Part shown: positions 1 to 7,940 of the stretch, one piece after another | How positions within the stretch are numbered: position 1 is the first letter of the stretch | Layout: each line of letters begins with the position of its first letter | Assembly (NCBI GenBank): GCA_003553005.1 | Contig: PUPG01000006.1 | Span: 1-22,543 of the forward strand | Length of the DNA stretch: 22,543 nt | Direction of reading: 5' to 3' | DNA from: Bacteroidales bacterium | Lineage (GTDB): Bacteria; Bacteroidota; Bacteroidia; Bacteroidales; UBA7960 | Made by a program: the position numbers and the translations under genes | Notes under the pieces: model-generated | Databases searched by the model: none | What the model saw: only the letters and a program-made list of their open reading frames with translations | What the model was told of the DNA's origin: nothing

Positions 1-436
1 AATAGACCGTGTGCGGATCGTTGTTGAGTTTTTTGGCCAGCGCGGCGCCGTTTGCCACGCTAAGTCCCTGGCCAAGCGAACCGCTGGCCACACGTACACC
101 TGGCAAGCCCTCCTCGGTGGCCGGATGGCCCTGCAGGCGGGTATCGATTTTCCGGAAGCTCCCGAGTTCGCCCTTGTCGAAATACCCACTGCGCGCCAGC
201 ACACTGTACCAACCGGCAGACAAATGGCCATTGGACAGGAAGAAAAGGTCTTCCCCTTTCCCGTCCATGCTAAATGGGGAGGGATTGTGTTTCATCACGC
301 GAAAATACAGGGCAGTGAACAGGTCTGCACAGCCCAGCGGTCCGCCGGGGTGACCGGATTGTGCCGCGTGGACCATCCGCAAAATATCGCGGCGCACCTG
401 TGTGGCAATGTCTTGTAAAGCTTTGATGTCTTTCAT
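1..436 (-). CDS. tkt: Transketolase, N-terminal (thiamine-binding) part, 5' end only
   Basis: Transketolase moves two-carbon ketol units between sugar phosphates in the non-oxidative pentose phosphate pathway, in the cytoplasm. About 145 codons are visible from an ATG at 436; the rest lies beyond the window edge. Seen in the translation are the thiamine-diphosphate domain signatures SGHPGGPLG (about residues 27-35), a GHLSAGWYSVLA segment, and LQGHPATEEGLPGV followed by ASGSLGQGLSVA. The short N-terminus (MKDIKALQDIA) resembles the stand-alone N-terminal subunit of about 280 aa found in many Bacteroidota, where a separate C-terminal subunit follows. A full-length single chain cannot be excluded because the 3' part is missing. 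It lies 56 bp downstream of ettA on the same strand, with no -7 box match or terminator in the gap, so read-through from ettA is plausible. Confidence 0.9.
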   Translation of the reverse strand, partial: MKDIKALQDIATQVRRDILRMVHAAQSGHPGGPLGCADLFTALYFRVMKHNPSPFSMDGKGEDLFFLSNGHLSAGWYSVLARSGYFDKGELGSFRKIDTRLQGHPATEEGLPGVRVASGSLGQGLSVANGAALAKKLNNDPHTVY

Positions 437-492
437 GATCTTCGGTAATTTATCAATGTATTGGTTCAGTTAAATATTGGTCATGGCAGCAC

Positions 493-2175
493 TCAATCGG
501 CTTTGAGCTTGCGGTACTTGATTCTTTTGGGACCGTGATCGCCCAGGCGTTTTTTCCGGTTGGCTTCGTAGTCGGTATAGCCCCCTTCAAAGAAATAGAC
601 CTGCGAGTCGCCCTCAAATGCCAGGATATGGGTGGCCACCCTGTCGAGGAACCACCTGTCGTGGGTAATGATCACCGCACACCCGGCAAAGTTTTCCAGA
701 CCTTCTTCCAGGGCCCGGAGTGTGTTCACGTCGATGTCGTTGGTAGGCTCATCAAGCAGGAGCACATTGGCTTCGCTTTTCAGGGTCATGGCCAGGTGAA
801 GGCGGTTACGTTCTCCCCCGGACAGCACGCCGCACTTTTTGCCCTGGTCCGGACCGGTAAAATTAAAGCGTGCCACGTAGGCGCGGCTGTTCATCTCCCG
901 GCCGGCCAGCTTAATGGTTTCATGGCCGCCTGAGATCACCTCCCATACACTTTTTTCCGGATCAATATCGGCATGGGCCTGGTCCACGTACCCGATCTGT
1001 ACGGTATCTCCAATGTGGAACTGCCCCTCATCAGGAGGAACCTGCCCCATCATCATCCGGAAAAGCGTGGTCTTGCCGGCGCCGTTGGGTCCGATGATCC
1101 CTACGATACCGCCCGGGGGCAGGGCAAAACTCAGGTCGGTAAACAAGAGCTTGTCATCGAAGGCCTTTCGCACATTGTCTGCTTCAATCACCTTTGAGCC
1201 CAGCCTGGGGCCATTGGGAATAAAGATTTCCAGGCGTTCCTCCTTCTGTTTCACATCTTCGCCAAGCATCTTCTCGTAGGCATTAAGCCTGGCCTTTCCC
1301 TTGGCCTGGCGGCCTTTGGGTGACATGCGCACCCATTCCAGCTCGCGTTCCAGGGTCTTGCGGCGCTTGCTTTCGCTGCGCTCTTCCATCTCCAGGCGTT
1401 TGGCTTTTTGTTCCAGCCAGGAGGTATAATTCCCTTTCCAGGGGATGCCTTCTCCCCTGTCCAGCTCCAGGATCCAGCCAGCCACGTTATCCAGGAAGTA
1501 CCTGTCGTGGGTGATGGCGATCACCGTGCCCTTGTATTGTTGCAAATGTTGTTCGAGCCAGTCGACACTTTCTGCATCCAGGTGGTTTGTCGGCTCGTCG
1601 AGCAGCAGGATGTCGGGTTCCTTCAGCAGCAGCCGGCAGAGTGCTACCCGCCGGTGCTCACCGCCGCTCAGGGTGGAGATGCTGGTGCCCGGATCGGGGC
1701 ATCGCAGGGCATCCATCGCCCTTTCCAGCTTGCTGTCCAGCTCCCAGGCATCGTGTTGTTCAATCAGGTCGGAGAGTTCTCCCTGCCGTTCAATCAGCCT
1801 GGCCATCTCCTCATCGTCCATGGGTTCGGCAAACTTCAGGTTGACCTCCTCGTATTCCTTGAGGATGTCCACCACCTCCTGCACGCCTTCCTGCACGACC
1901 TCCTTTACCGTCATGTTGGGATCCAGCTGCGGGTCCTGGGGAAGATAGCCGATGGAGTGGCCGGGTGAATAGACCACCTCTCCCTGGTAAGATTTTTCTT
2001 CGCCTGCAATGATCCGCATCAAAGTGGACTTACCGGAACCGTTCAACCCGATGATTCCGATCTTTGCCCCGTAAAAAAATGAAAGATAAATGTCCTTAAG
2101 TACTTGTTTATTGCTGGGAGGAAAGGTCTTACTCACTCCTACCATCGAAAAAATGATCTTTTTGTCGTCACTCAT
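493..2175 (-). CDS. ettA: Energy-dependent translational throttle protein EttA (ABC-F ATPase)
   Basis: EttA is a cytoplasmic ABC-F ATPase. It binds the ribosomal E site and gates the first elongation steps according to the ATP/ADP ratio. The 560-aa length matches the family (about 555 aa in E. coli). Seen are two ABC cassettes without membrane segments: Walker A GLNGSGKST (43-51), signature LSGGEHRR and Walker B LLLDEPTNHLD in the first; an Arg/Lys/Glu-rich P-site tRNA-interaction linker; then GPNGAGKTT, LSGGERNR and LLLDEPTNDID in the second. The frame stays open upstream to 2247, but those 24 residues have no family counterpart. The start at 2175 gives MSDDKKIIFSMVGVSK, which fits the family N-terminus. 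It is divergent from the 201-aa gene at 2301. The GGYTDYEANRKKRLG tail is typical of EttA rather than Uup or YheS. Confidence 0.95.
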   Translation of the reverse strand: MSDDKKIIFSMVGVSKTFPPSNKQVLKDIYLSFFYGAKIGIIGLNGSGKSTLMRIIAGEEKSYQGEVVYSPGHSIGYLPQDPQLDPNMTVKEVVQEGVQEVVDILKEYEEVNLKFAEPMDDEEMARLIERQGELSDLIEQHDAWELDSKLERAMDALRCPDPGTSISTLSGGEHRRVALCRLLLKEPDILLLDEPTNHLDAESVDWLEQHLQQYKGTVIAITHDRYFLDNVAGWILELDRGEGIPWKGNYTSWLEQKAKRLEMEERSESKRRKTLERELEWVRMSPKGRQAKGKARLNAYEKMLGEDVKQKEERLEIFIPNGPRLGSKVIEADNVRKAFDDKLLFTDLSFALPPGGIVGIIGPNGAGKTTLFRMMMGQVPPDEGQFHIGDTVQIGYVDQAHADIDPEKSVWEVISGGHETIKLAGREMNSRAYVARFNFTGPDQGKKCGVLSGGERNRLHLAMTLKSEANVLLLDEPTNDIDVNTLRALEEGLENFAGCAVIITHDRWFLDRVATHILAFEGDSQVYFFEGGYTDYEANRKKRLGDHGPKRIKYRKLKAD

Positions 2176-2257
2176 GGCCTGTTGTTTTGCATTTTTGCAA
2201 AATTGCGAAAAATAAGCTTGTGAAGCACAGAAAATTCGGCTTTTCAAAGCAATCCTT

Positions 2258-2265
2258 TATCTTTG
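2258..2265 (+). promoter_or_regulatory. Bacteroidota -7 box for the 201-aa gene
   Basis: TATCTTTG matches TAnnTTTG exactly and ends 35 bases before the ATG at 2301. About 20 bases upstream, TTCG (2235-2238) is a one-mismatch fit to the -33 TTTG element. Confidence 0.5.
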
Positions 2266-2300
2266 TAAAACAATAACCTGAAAGTTGAGAGTATTTAAAT

Positions 2301-2906
2301 ATGCATGCCCCAAACGCCATCAAAGTTGTTCCTTGTACGGAAGCCCCCTTTATGTTCAATGGCTGGAAACACCACATGGGCTTTCTGGTCAGCCAGGTAC
2401 GCAAATGGACCCTGAAACCGGAACAGCTTTATCCCCTGTTTGTGGCAAAGCTCAAGGTGTTGGGTGATTCTTTGTTCGATATCTATACCGGAAAACTCGA
2501 GCCAGGGCAGATTACTGGCGAGCTAACGGAAACCCTGCAGGGCTTCAATGTTTACGATAAAGAAGCCTATACCCGTTGGATAGACAGTTCATCCCAGCTT
2601 TTCTGGCAGCTGAGCATTTCGGATGGCTCTGAGTGGACCATGCGCCATGGCGACTCTGAAGCGTTTTACATTCACATCCATCCTGCCCGCCATGGCTTGC
2701 ACACGGAGCGGTTAAAGGCCAACCAGTTGCGTACTGCCCTCGCTACCCTGGTCCTGGCCAACATGCGTGGCGAACAGCCCAACATGACTATACTTAATCA
2801 CGTGCGCCAGGATTATCTCGGACTCTCCAGGGTCACCAAACCGATGGCCAAGGAAATATTCGCCCTGATGAACGGGATGGCTAAAATAGCTGATGTCCCG
2901 CACTAA
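2301..2906 (+). CDS. Conserved-looking protein of unknown function, 201 aa
   Basis: I do not recognise this family. It is a soluble-looking protein with no signal peptide or membrane segment. The N-terminal part contains FNGWKHHMGFL (about 18-28), followed by mixed charged and helical sequence. A His-rich stretch, FYIHIHPARHGLHTERLKANQLRTA (split here at about 114-138), has several histidines that could be catalytic or metal-binding. The C-terminal half is helical (ALATLVLANMRGE, PMAKEIFALMNGMAK). A canonical -7 box precedes it and codon use resembles neighbouring genes, so it is probably real. It is divergent from ettA and convergent with prmC, with only 12 bases between the two stop codons and no terminator hairpin there. 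Function cannot be assigned; the context gives no firm clue. Confidence 0.8.
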   Translation: MHAPNAIKVVPCTEAPFMFNGWKHHMGFLVSQVRKWTLKPEQLYPLFVAKLKVLGDSLFDIYTGKLEPGQITGELTETLQGFNVYDKEAYTRWIDSSSQLFWQLSISDGSEWTMRHGDSEAFYIHIHPARHGLHTERLKANQLRTALATLVLANMRGEQPNMTILNHVRQDYLGLSRVTKPMAKEIFALMNGMAKIADVPH

Positions 2907-2918
2907 ACCGTGATGATC

Positions 2919-3890
2919 TTATCCCAGGTGATCCTTTCCATCCTTTGGTTGAATGCTCCGTCCGGCCACATACCTGTCCTTGCCGTGAAAATCATGGCTT
3001 AACTCCACATCCTGAAAACCGTGTAATTTCATCAAGGCGACGCACGCTTCGCCCATCACCTCATTGATCTCAAAAAATAACCAGCCCCCTGGCCGCAAGG
3101 CAGTCCTGGCGAATGCGCATATCGCCCGATAAAACAGCAAGGGATCTTCATCCGGCACAAATAGCGCGCCGGCCGGTTCAAAAGCGCGCACCTGTTTCTG
3201 CAGGCCTGCCTTTTCCAACTGCCGCACATAAGGTGGATTGCTTACGATCACATCGACGTCGCAGGCGGAGGGCGGCTGCGTATCCTGTAAAATATCGGCC
3301 AGAAAAAAGTTTATTAAAACATTGTTTTGCTGTGCATTATTTTGAGCTACTTCAAGTATATTCTGATCGATGTCGCAGGCGCTGACCTGGTATTCGGGCA
3401 GCTTGGCCGCCAAGGCGATGGCGATGCAACCGCTTCCCGTGCCGATGTCCAGGATGTCGCCGGCCTTTTCTTCGCTTCCTGCTGTTTGTGTTGGCGTCTT
3501 TTTGCCTGAACCTGGGTGCTCAGCGTGCCTTTCCTTTTCCTTCCGGATGACTTCCTCCACCCACAAGACGAGGCCCTCGGTTTCCGGCCTGGGAATCAGG
3601 ATGCCCGGTTTAACCCGGATGGCATGGTCCAGAAAGGTGCTGATTCCGGTAATGTACTGGACTGGTTCACCTTGATTCAGGCGTTTCTGCGCTTTGATCA
3701 GCTTCACGATGCCTGTTTCGCTGATGCGCTCAGTGGCTTTGATCACCCGTTGATCTTTGGGTAAGTCAAGCAGGCGAAGAAACACCTCATCGGCCACGGC
3801 TGTGCGTTCGCGGTCTGATGGGAGGCCCCATAGGTTATTCTTAAACCAATGATAGAGGACAGCTATTTTATTGCTTTTTATGCCAGTCAC
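2919..3890 (-). CDS. prmC: Peptide chain release factor N5-glutamine methyltransferase PrmC (HemK)
   Basis: PrmC methylates the glutamine of the GGQ motif in release factors RF1/RF2 using S-adenosylmethionine, which improves translation termination. Seen are an N-terminal helical domain (1-75), RPETEGLV (101-108), SAM motif LDIGTGSGCIAI (147-158), acidic loop ACDID (171-175), catalytic NPPY (218-221) and the FEINEVMG strand near the C-terminus. At 323 aa it is longer than the usual 275-290 aa. The extra length is mainly a charged, Lys/Glu/Gly-rich linker at about 116-144 between the helical and catalytic domains. No ATG lies near the conserved N-terminus and the best start is GTG at 3890, directly after an in-frame TAA. 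It is the last gene of a likely lipA-namZ-prmC operon, 19 bases after the preceding stop codon. Confidence 0.92.
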   Translation of the reverse strand: MTGIKSNKIAVLYHWFKNNLWGLPSDRERTAVADEVFLRLLDLPKDQRVIKATERISETGIVKLIKAQKRLNQGEPVQYITGISTFLDHAIRVKPGILIPRPETEGLVLWVEEVIRKEKERHAEHPGSGKKTPTQTAGSEEKAGDILDIGTGSGCIAIALAAKLPEYQVSACDIDQNILEVAQNNAQQNNVLINFFLADILQDTQPPSACDVDVIVSNPPYVRQLEKAGLQKQVRAFEPAGALFVPDEDPLLFYRAICAFARTALRPGGWLFFEINEVMGEACVALMKLHGFQDVELSHDFHGKDRYVAGRSIQPKDGKDHLG

Positions 3891-3909
3891 TTAGAGTGTG
3901 TTTGTGCGA

Positions 3910-5145
3910 TCATTGCTCAGGATAGATGAGGTAGGGTGCTCTTTGGTCTTGGAATGCTTCCAGGTCATCTTGCCAGCTTTTCCGTATTTCTTCAGCACCA
4001 TGGCCCTTTTTTATCTGCCGCCGCAGGGTGGATGTCCCGGCCAGCCTTTCAAAGAAAGGGTTGAAGAAGTTTTCCTGGTCCGGGTAGCTGCGATAGGCAT
4101 CAATGAGGTATTGCAGGTTGATCTTTCCCTTGTTGCGCAGTTCATGCAGCTCGTGGTTGCGCAGATCACGTCCCTGGCACTGCATTCCTTCGTGGGGCGG
4201 ATTGGGTGCTGCCCTCACGCTCTCCGGCGTAAAAGTGAACGGGTAATCTCCGGCGGGCAGCTCCGGGTGCCCGAATACCTGGAACGGCATTTCCGTACCG
4301 CGGCCCACGCTGATCGTGGTGCCTTCAAAAAAACACAGGGAGGGATAGAGGTAGATGGCGTGCATATTTGGCAGGTTGGGTGATGGTGGGACCGGCAGAT
4401 GGTAGGATTGGCCCCTCACGTAGTTTTGCACCGGGATGACGGTCAGATGCAGCTCCCGGCCTTCAGTTTCCAGCCATCCCTCCCCACTGGCCATCCGGGC
4501 GTATTCCCCTACAGTTAAGCCGTGCACGATGGGCACGGGGTGCAAACCCACAAAAGACCGGTAATCTGGCTCAAGTATGGGGCCATCCGTGAAATGTCCG
4601 TTGGGGTTTGGCCTGTCCAGGATGATCACGGGAATCTCAAGGGCCGATGCTTCTTCCATGATATAGGTCATGGTGGAAATATACGTATAGAAACGGGTTC
4701 CCACGTCCTGCATGTCGAACACAATGATATCCACATCTTCAAGCTGTGCAGCCGTTGGCCTCCTGTTGTCGCCGTAAAGGCTGATCACGGGAAGTCCACT
4801 TTGCGGGTCCTGGCTGTCGTCTACCATTTCGCCCGCCGCAGCTTCTCCACGGAATCCATGTTCAGGGCTGAACACCTTCACCACGTTTATGGTCGAACGC
4901 AAAAGCGTGTCCACCAGGTGCACCTCGCCGACCTTGGAGGTGTGGTTGCCTGCTACGGCTACCCGTTTTCCTTCAAGTAGCGGCAGGTATTTCTCCATTT
5001 GCCAGGCGCCGGGAGTCACTTCCCGGCTGCCATCACCGTAGTTCGTCATGGCCGATGCCTGCGGCATGAATGTCCCGGTACCAATGAGCAATGCCCACAG
5101 GAGCATGGAGATGTGATGCGGAAAAAAGCCAAATAAAGTGTTCAT
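3910..5145 (-). CDS. namZ: DUF1343 / NamZ-like exo-beta-N-acetylmuramidase, secreted
   Basis: The DUF1343 family (CAZy GH171, type member NamZ/YbbC) removes N-acetylmuramic acid from the non-reducing ends of peptidoglycan fragments, supporting wall turnover or recycling. The 411-aa length fits. Seen are an N-terminal hydrophobic signal (about 12-32, ending MPQASA) predicting export, then AGNHTS (65-70), SPEHGFRG (93-100), FDMQDVGTRFYTY (143-155), LDRPNP (176-181) and HGLTVGEYA (208-216), all typical of DUF1343. The frame is open far upstream, but that region overlaps lipA. The ATG at 5145 places the signal peptide at the N-terminus. A run of ten A residues in the sense strand lies just upstream of the start. 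The gene sits between lipA (50-base gap) and prmC (19-base gap), probably in one transcript. The family assignment is firm; the exact substrate is inferred from family members. Confidence 0.9.
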   Translation of the reverse strand: MNTLFGFFPHHISMLLWALLIGTGTFMPQASAMTNYGDGSREVTPGAWQMEKYLPLLEGKRVAVAGNHTSKVGEVHLVDTLLRSTINVVKVFSPEHGFRGEAAAGEMVDDSQDPQSGLPVISLYGDNRRPTAAQLEDVDIIVFDMQDVGTRFYTYISTMTYIMEEASALEIPVIILDRPNPNGHFTDGPILEPDYRSFVGLHPVPIVHGLTVGEYARMASGEGWLETEGRELHLTVIPVQNYVRGQSYHLPVPPSPNLPNMHAIYLYPSLCFFEGTTISVGRGTEMPFQVFGHPELPAGDYPFTFTPESVRAAPNPPHEGMQCQGRDLRNHELHELRNKGKINLQYLIDAYRSYPDQENFFNPFFERLAGTSTLRRQIKKGHGAEEIRKSWQDDLEAFQDQRAPYLIYPEQ

Positions 5146-5150
5146 GGTAA

Positions 5151-5160
5151 TTTTTTTTTT
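5151..5160 (-). repeat. Homopolymer A10 (sense strand) before the namZ start
   Basis: Ten consecutive T on the plus strand read as A10 on the coding strand, five bases upstream of the namZ ATG. A-rich start regions replace Shine-Dalgarno sites in Bacteroidota, so this probably helps translation. Its length makes it slippage-prone. Confidence 0.6.
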
Positions 5161-5195
5161 AAGACAGCACTGACCACACTTGCCCCCGACCCGCT

Positions 5196-6056
5196 TTACA
5201 CATGTTTTTCGGCATGGTAGGAAGACCGGACCAGCGGAGCGCTTTCGGCGTGAAGAAAACCTTTTTCCAGGGCGATCCGGCCATACCTGGCAAAGGTATC
5301 GGGATGGATGTACTCCTGCACGGGAAGGCTTTTGCGGGAAGGCTGCAGGTATTGCCCGATGGTGATCACCTGGCAATTGACGGCACGGAGGTCGTCCATG
5401 GTGCGCAGGATTTCTTCCTCCGTTTCACCCAGACCGAGCATGATGCCCGACTTGGTGCGGATGTGGCTGTGATCAGCAATGTATTTGAGCACCTGCAGAC
5501 TGCGGTCGTAGTCAGCATACACCCTTACCGGCCTGGTCAGTTCCCTGACCGTTTCCAGGTTGTGGCTGATCACCTCCGGCGCGGCGTCCATTACTGTTTG
5601 CACATCTTCCATGTGGCCTTTGAAATCCGGGATCAGGGCCTCGATAGTCGTTTCAGGCGACAGGGATTTGACGGCACGAATGGTGGCTGCCCAGTGTGCG
5701 GCGCCCCCATCTTCGAGATCATCACGGTCTACGCTGGTAATCACGCAGTGCCTGACGCCCATGGAAGCTGCTGCCCTGGCTACCTCTTCCGGCTCACGTG
5801 GATCCGGCGGCAGCGGTTTGCCTGTTTTTACGTTGCAAAAGCGGCAGCTGCGCGTGCATACGTCGCCAAGGACCATGAAGGTAGCCGTGCCATCCGCCCA
5901 GCATTCTCCTTTATTGGGACAGGCCCCGCTTTCACAGATCGTGTGCAGGTTGCCGGACTTTAATGTCCGGCTGATATGGCCATAATCGCTTGCACGGGTG
6001 AGTTTGGTGCGTAACCATGGCGGCTTTTTTAAATAGTTGTCTCTGAACTTCCTCAC
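5196..6056 (-). CDS. lipA: Lipoyl synthase LipA
   Basis: LipA is a radical-SAM enzyme that inserts two sulfur atoms into protein-bound octanoyl groups to form lipoyl cofactor on 2-oxoacid dehydrogenase E2 and glycine-cleavage H proteins. The 286-aa length is typical. Seen are the auxiliary cluster cysteines in CESGACPNKGEC (C41, C46, C52), the radical-SAM CxxxCxxC in CTRSCRFC (C67, C71, C74), VITSVDRDDLEDGGA in the middle, and the terminal RSSYHA (277-282), whose serine is a cluster ligand in the family. Nothing appears to be missing. It starts a probable minus-strand operon with namZ and prmC and has an exact -7 box 58 bases upstream. No lipB or H-protein gene lies nearby, but gcvT, a downstream user of lipoylated H protein, is about 9 kb away. 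Confidence 0.97.
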   Translation of the reverse strand: MRKFRDNYLKKPPWLRTKLTRASDYGHISRTLKSGNLHTICESGACPNKGECWADGTATFMVLGDVCTRSCRFCNVKTGKPLPPDPREPEEVARAAASMGVRHCVITSVDRDDLEDGGAAHWAATIRAVKSLSPETTIEALIPDFKGHMEDVQTVMDAAPEVISHNLETVRELTRPVRVYADYDRSLQVLKYIADHSHIRTKSGIMLGLGETEEEILRTMDDLRAVNCQVITIGQYLQPSRKSLPVQEYIHPDTFARYGRIALEKGFLHAESAPLVRSSYHAEKHV

Positions 6057-6113
6057 AGCAATCTTTGATTAGGCATCCATCTGGATCCAGGTGATACATA
6101 TTAATCTGCAGCA

Positions 6114-6121
6114 CAAAATTA
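6114..6121 (-). promoter_or_regulatory. -7 box of the lipA operon
   Basis: Read on the minus strand the site is TAATTTTG, an exact TAnnTTTG, 58 bases upstream of the lipA ATG. No clear -33 element is visible at the expected spacing. Confidence 0.5.
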
Positions 6122-6147
6122 CACAATTCCGGTAGCCTGTGCCGCAT

Positions 6148-6184
6148 AAAAAAGCCATCCGCCGATATTTTCGGGGATGGCTTT
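6148..6184 (-). terminator. Rho-independent terminator of the 81-aa gene
   Basis: A perfect 10-bp inverted repeat (6151-6160 with 6175-6184) encloses an inner CCGA/TCGG stem and a 5-base loop. On the minus strand it ends in six U (6148-6153). It lies just past the stop of the gene ending at 6216 and separates it from the lipA promoter. Confidence 0.88.
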
Positions 6185-6215
6185 AGTCATCAAATCAGTA
6201 GTACAGATCAGGAAC

Positions 6216-6461
6216 TTAATTGCTCAGCATGAACAGCGTCTCACCATTCCGGGTTTTGAACGCATCCAGGGCCCTGGCGTAGTTCAGGATGTTGTTGATC
6301 ACCGATCGGTCTGGTGTTTGCTGATCAGCATTTACCCCTTCCGTATCCGGGCGACCGAAAGGTGCATGCGGGCCGGTGATGCAATCATCAAGTTTCGGAT
6401 TTTTGTGCAAAGCGTGTAAGTAATTCATGATCTCTTGTTCATTGGTATTGGATTGTTTCAT
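6216..6461 (-). CDS. Small protein of unknown function, 81 aa
   Basis: I do not recognise a named family. The protein is soluble, without a signal peptide or membrane segment. It has an N-terminal helix-like part (EQEIMNYLHALHKNP, about 8-22), a Pro/Gly-rich middle (CITGPHAPFGRPDTEG, about 27-42) and a C-terminal helix-like part (DRSVINNILNYARALDAF, about 51-68). It has a clear dedicated terminator and lies on its own between the lipA promoter and the divergent sucC, which supports a real gene. The start at 6461 is the only reasonable ATG. A second in-frame ATG (residue 12) would remove most of the first helix. The overall look, two helices around a proline-rich hinge, might suit a small binding or regulatory protein, but this is speculation. 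Confidence 0.7.
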   Translation of the reverse strand: MKQSNTNEQEIMNYLHALHKNPKLDDCITGPHAPFGRPDTEGVNADQQTPDRSVINNILNYARALDAFKTRNGETLFMLSN

Positions 6462-6576
6462 AGGCCAAGGTTTGATTGTGGGTTAAATTGCTTTTTTAGA
6501 ACGGCTTGCGTTGGCCGATTATTTTGTGATCCAGAAAAAAATTGCAACGGATGTTCTTAAAAAATCAGAATAAACG

Positions 6577-6584
6577 TATATTTG
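6577..6584 (+). promoter_or_regulatory. -7 box of sucC
   Basis: TATATTTG is an exact TAnnTTTG match, with 71 bases between it and the sucC ATG. The -33 region is weak. The surrounding 6462-6655 gap otherwise holds only AT-rich sequence serving the two divergent genes. Confidence 0.5.
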
Positions 6585-6655
6585 CTTAAGGGAACTCCTG
6601 TCCCGAAAAATATTTAAGGGAATCCTTCATCTACACTGATCTAAAAAAACCATTT

Positions 6656-7849
6656 ATGAATTTACATGAATACCAGGGAAAGCAGTTGCTGATGCGTTAT
6701 GATGTCCCCGTAGCCATGGGCATTCTGGTTGAGGAAGTCAAAGAGGCCATCCCGGCCGCAAAAAAGATTCAGGAAGCTACTGGCATCGACCTTTGGGCAA
6801 TTAAGGCCCAGGTACATGCAGGTGGTCGTGGCAAGGGCGGCGGAGTGAAAATCGCCAAAAGCCTGGAAGAGGTGGAACAGCATGCCGGTGCCATCCTGGG
6901 GATGCAACTGGTCACGCCGCAGACCAGCGCCAAAGGCAAGCTGGTCAGAAAGGTGCTCGTGGAACAGGGCATCTATTACCCCGGAGAAAGCGAGCCACAG
7001 GAGTTTTACATGAGCATGCTGCTCAACCGGGAAACTTCGAGAAACATGATCGTCTATTCCCCAAGGGGGGGCATGAACATCGAAGAGGTTGCTGAAGAAA
7101 CCCCCGACCAGATCTTTACGGAAGAAATAGACCCAGTAGCCGGGGTACAGCCTTTTCAGTGCCGGAGAATTGCTTTCAACCTTGGACTGAGCGGACAGGC
7201 ATTCAAGAACATGGTGAAATTCATTCCGAAACTGGTGAAGGCATACCAGGAGAATGACGCCACCCTCGTGGAGATCAACCCCTTGTTCAAAACCTCGGAT
7301 AACAAGATCATTGTGGTGGATACCAAGATGAGCATTGACAGCAATGCGTTGTTCCGTCACCCCGACATTGTGGAGATGCGGGATATTCACGAAGAAGACC
7401 CGATGGAGGTGGAAGCTGGCAAGCACGACCTGAATTACATCAAACTGGATGGAAATGTGGGATGCATGGTTAACGGAGCGGGGTTGGCCATGGCTACGAT
7501 GGACATCATCAAGTTGAGTGGAGGGGAACCTGCCAACTTCCTGGATGTGGGTGGTTCTGCCAGTGCCAAACGCGTAGAAGAGGCCTTTCGCATCATTCTG
7601 AAAGATGACCGCGTGAAAGTGATCCTGATCAACATCTTTGGTGGGATTGTGCGTTGCGATCGCGTAGCTCACGGTATTGTGGATGCCTGTCAGAACATCG
7701 GGGACATTGATGTTCCGATCATCGTAAGGCTCCAGGGGACCAATGCCGAAGAAGCCAAAGAGCTCATTGATGCATCCGGACTGGAGGTGCAGTCAGCCAT
7801 TCAGCTCAAGGAAGCGGCAGAACTCGTGGCGCAAGTCATGAATCAGTAG
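6656..7849 (+). CDS. sucC: Succinyl-CoA synthetase (ligase) beta subunit
   Basis: SucC is the nucleotide-specificity and CoA-transfer subunit of succinyl-CoA synthetase, which interconverts succinyl-CoA and succinate with substrate-level phosphorylation in the TCA cycle. The 397-aa length is normal. Seen are MNLHEYQGKQLL at the N-terminus, the ATP-grasp nucleotide loop AQVHAGGRGKGGGVK (51-65), the NGAGLAM segment (273-279) and GGIVRCD (329-335) in the ligase/CoA domain. The start is supported by the family N-terminus and the upstream -7 box. The alpha subunit gene sucD, which carries the phosphohistidine and is often directly downstream in other phyla, is absent: the next gene is an unrelated surface protein after 218 bases. 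Its partner is presumably elsewhere in the genome. Confidence 0.97.
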   Translation: MNLHEYQGKQLLMRYDVPVAMGILVEEVKEAIPAAKKIQEATGIDLWAIKAQVHAGGRGKGGGVKIAKSLEEVEQHAGAILGMQLVTPQTSAKGKLVRKVLVEQGIYYPGESEPQEFYMSMLLNRETSRNMIVYSPRGGMNIEEVAEETPDQIFTEEIDPVAGVQPFQCRRIAFNLGLSGQAFKNMVKFIPKLVKAYQENDATLVEINPLFKTSDNKIIVVDTKMSIDSNALFRHPDIVEMRDIHEEDPMEVEAGKHDLNYIKLDGNVGCMVNGAGLAMATMDIIKLSGGEPANFLDVGGSASAKRVEEAFRIILKDDRVKVILINIFGGIVRCDRVAHGIVDACQNIGDIDVPIIVRLQGTNAEEAKELIDASGLEVQSAIQLKEAAELVAQVMNQ

Positions 7850-7919
7850 CGGCGCAATGAATCAATTGAGGTGATGTTTTAAGTTTCTGTTAAGTGCTGC
7901 ACATAAGAAAAATATGGGG

Positions 7920-7927
7920 TAAATTTG
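7920..7927 (+). promoter_or_regulatory. Possible -7 box for the T9SS surface gene
   Basis: TAAATTTG is an exact TAnnTTTG match about 140 bases upstream of the ATG at 8068, so transcripts would have a long leader. No good -33 element is visible. Confidence 0.4.
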
Positions 7928-7940
7928 CTACCTGTATTGG

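Noticed and set aside
6662..7672. Long minus-strand open frame (336 aa) opposite sucC
   Set aside because: It lies entirely within the well-supported sucC gene; its His-rich, low-complexity translation matches no family and it has no promoter or start context.
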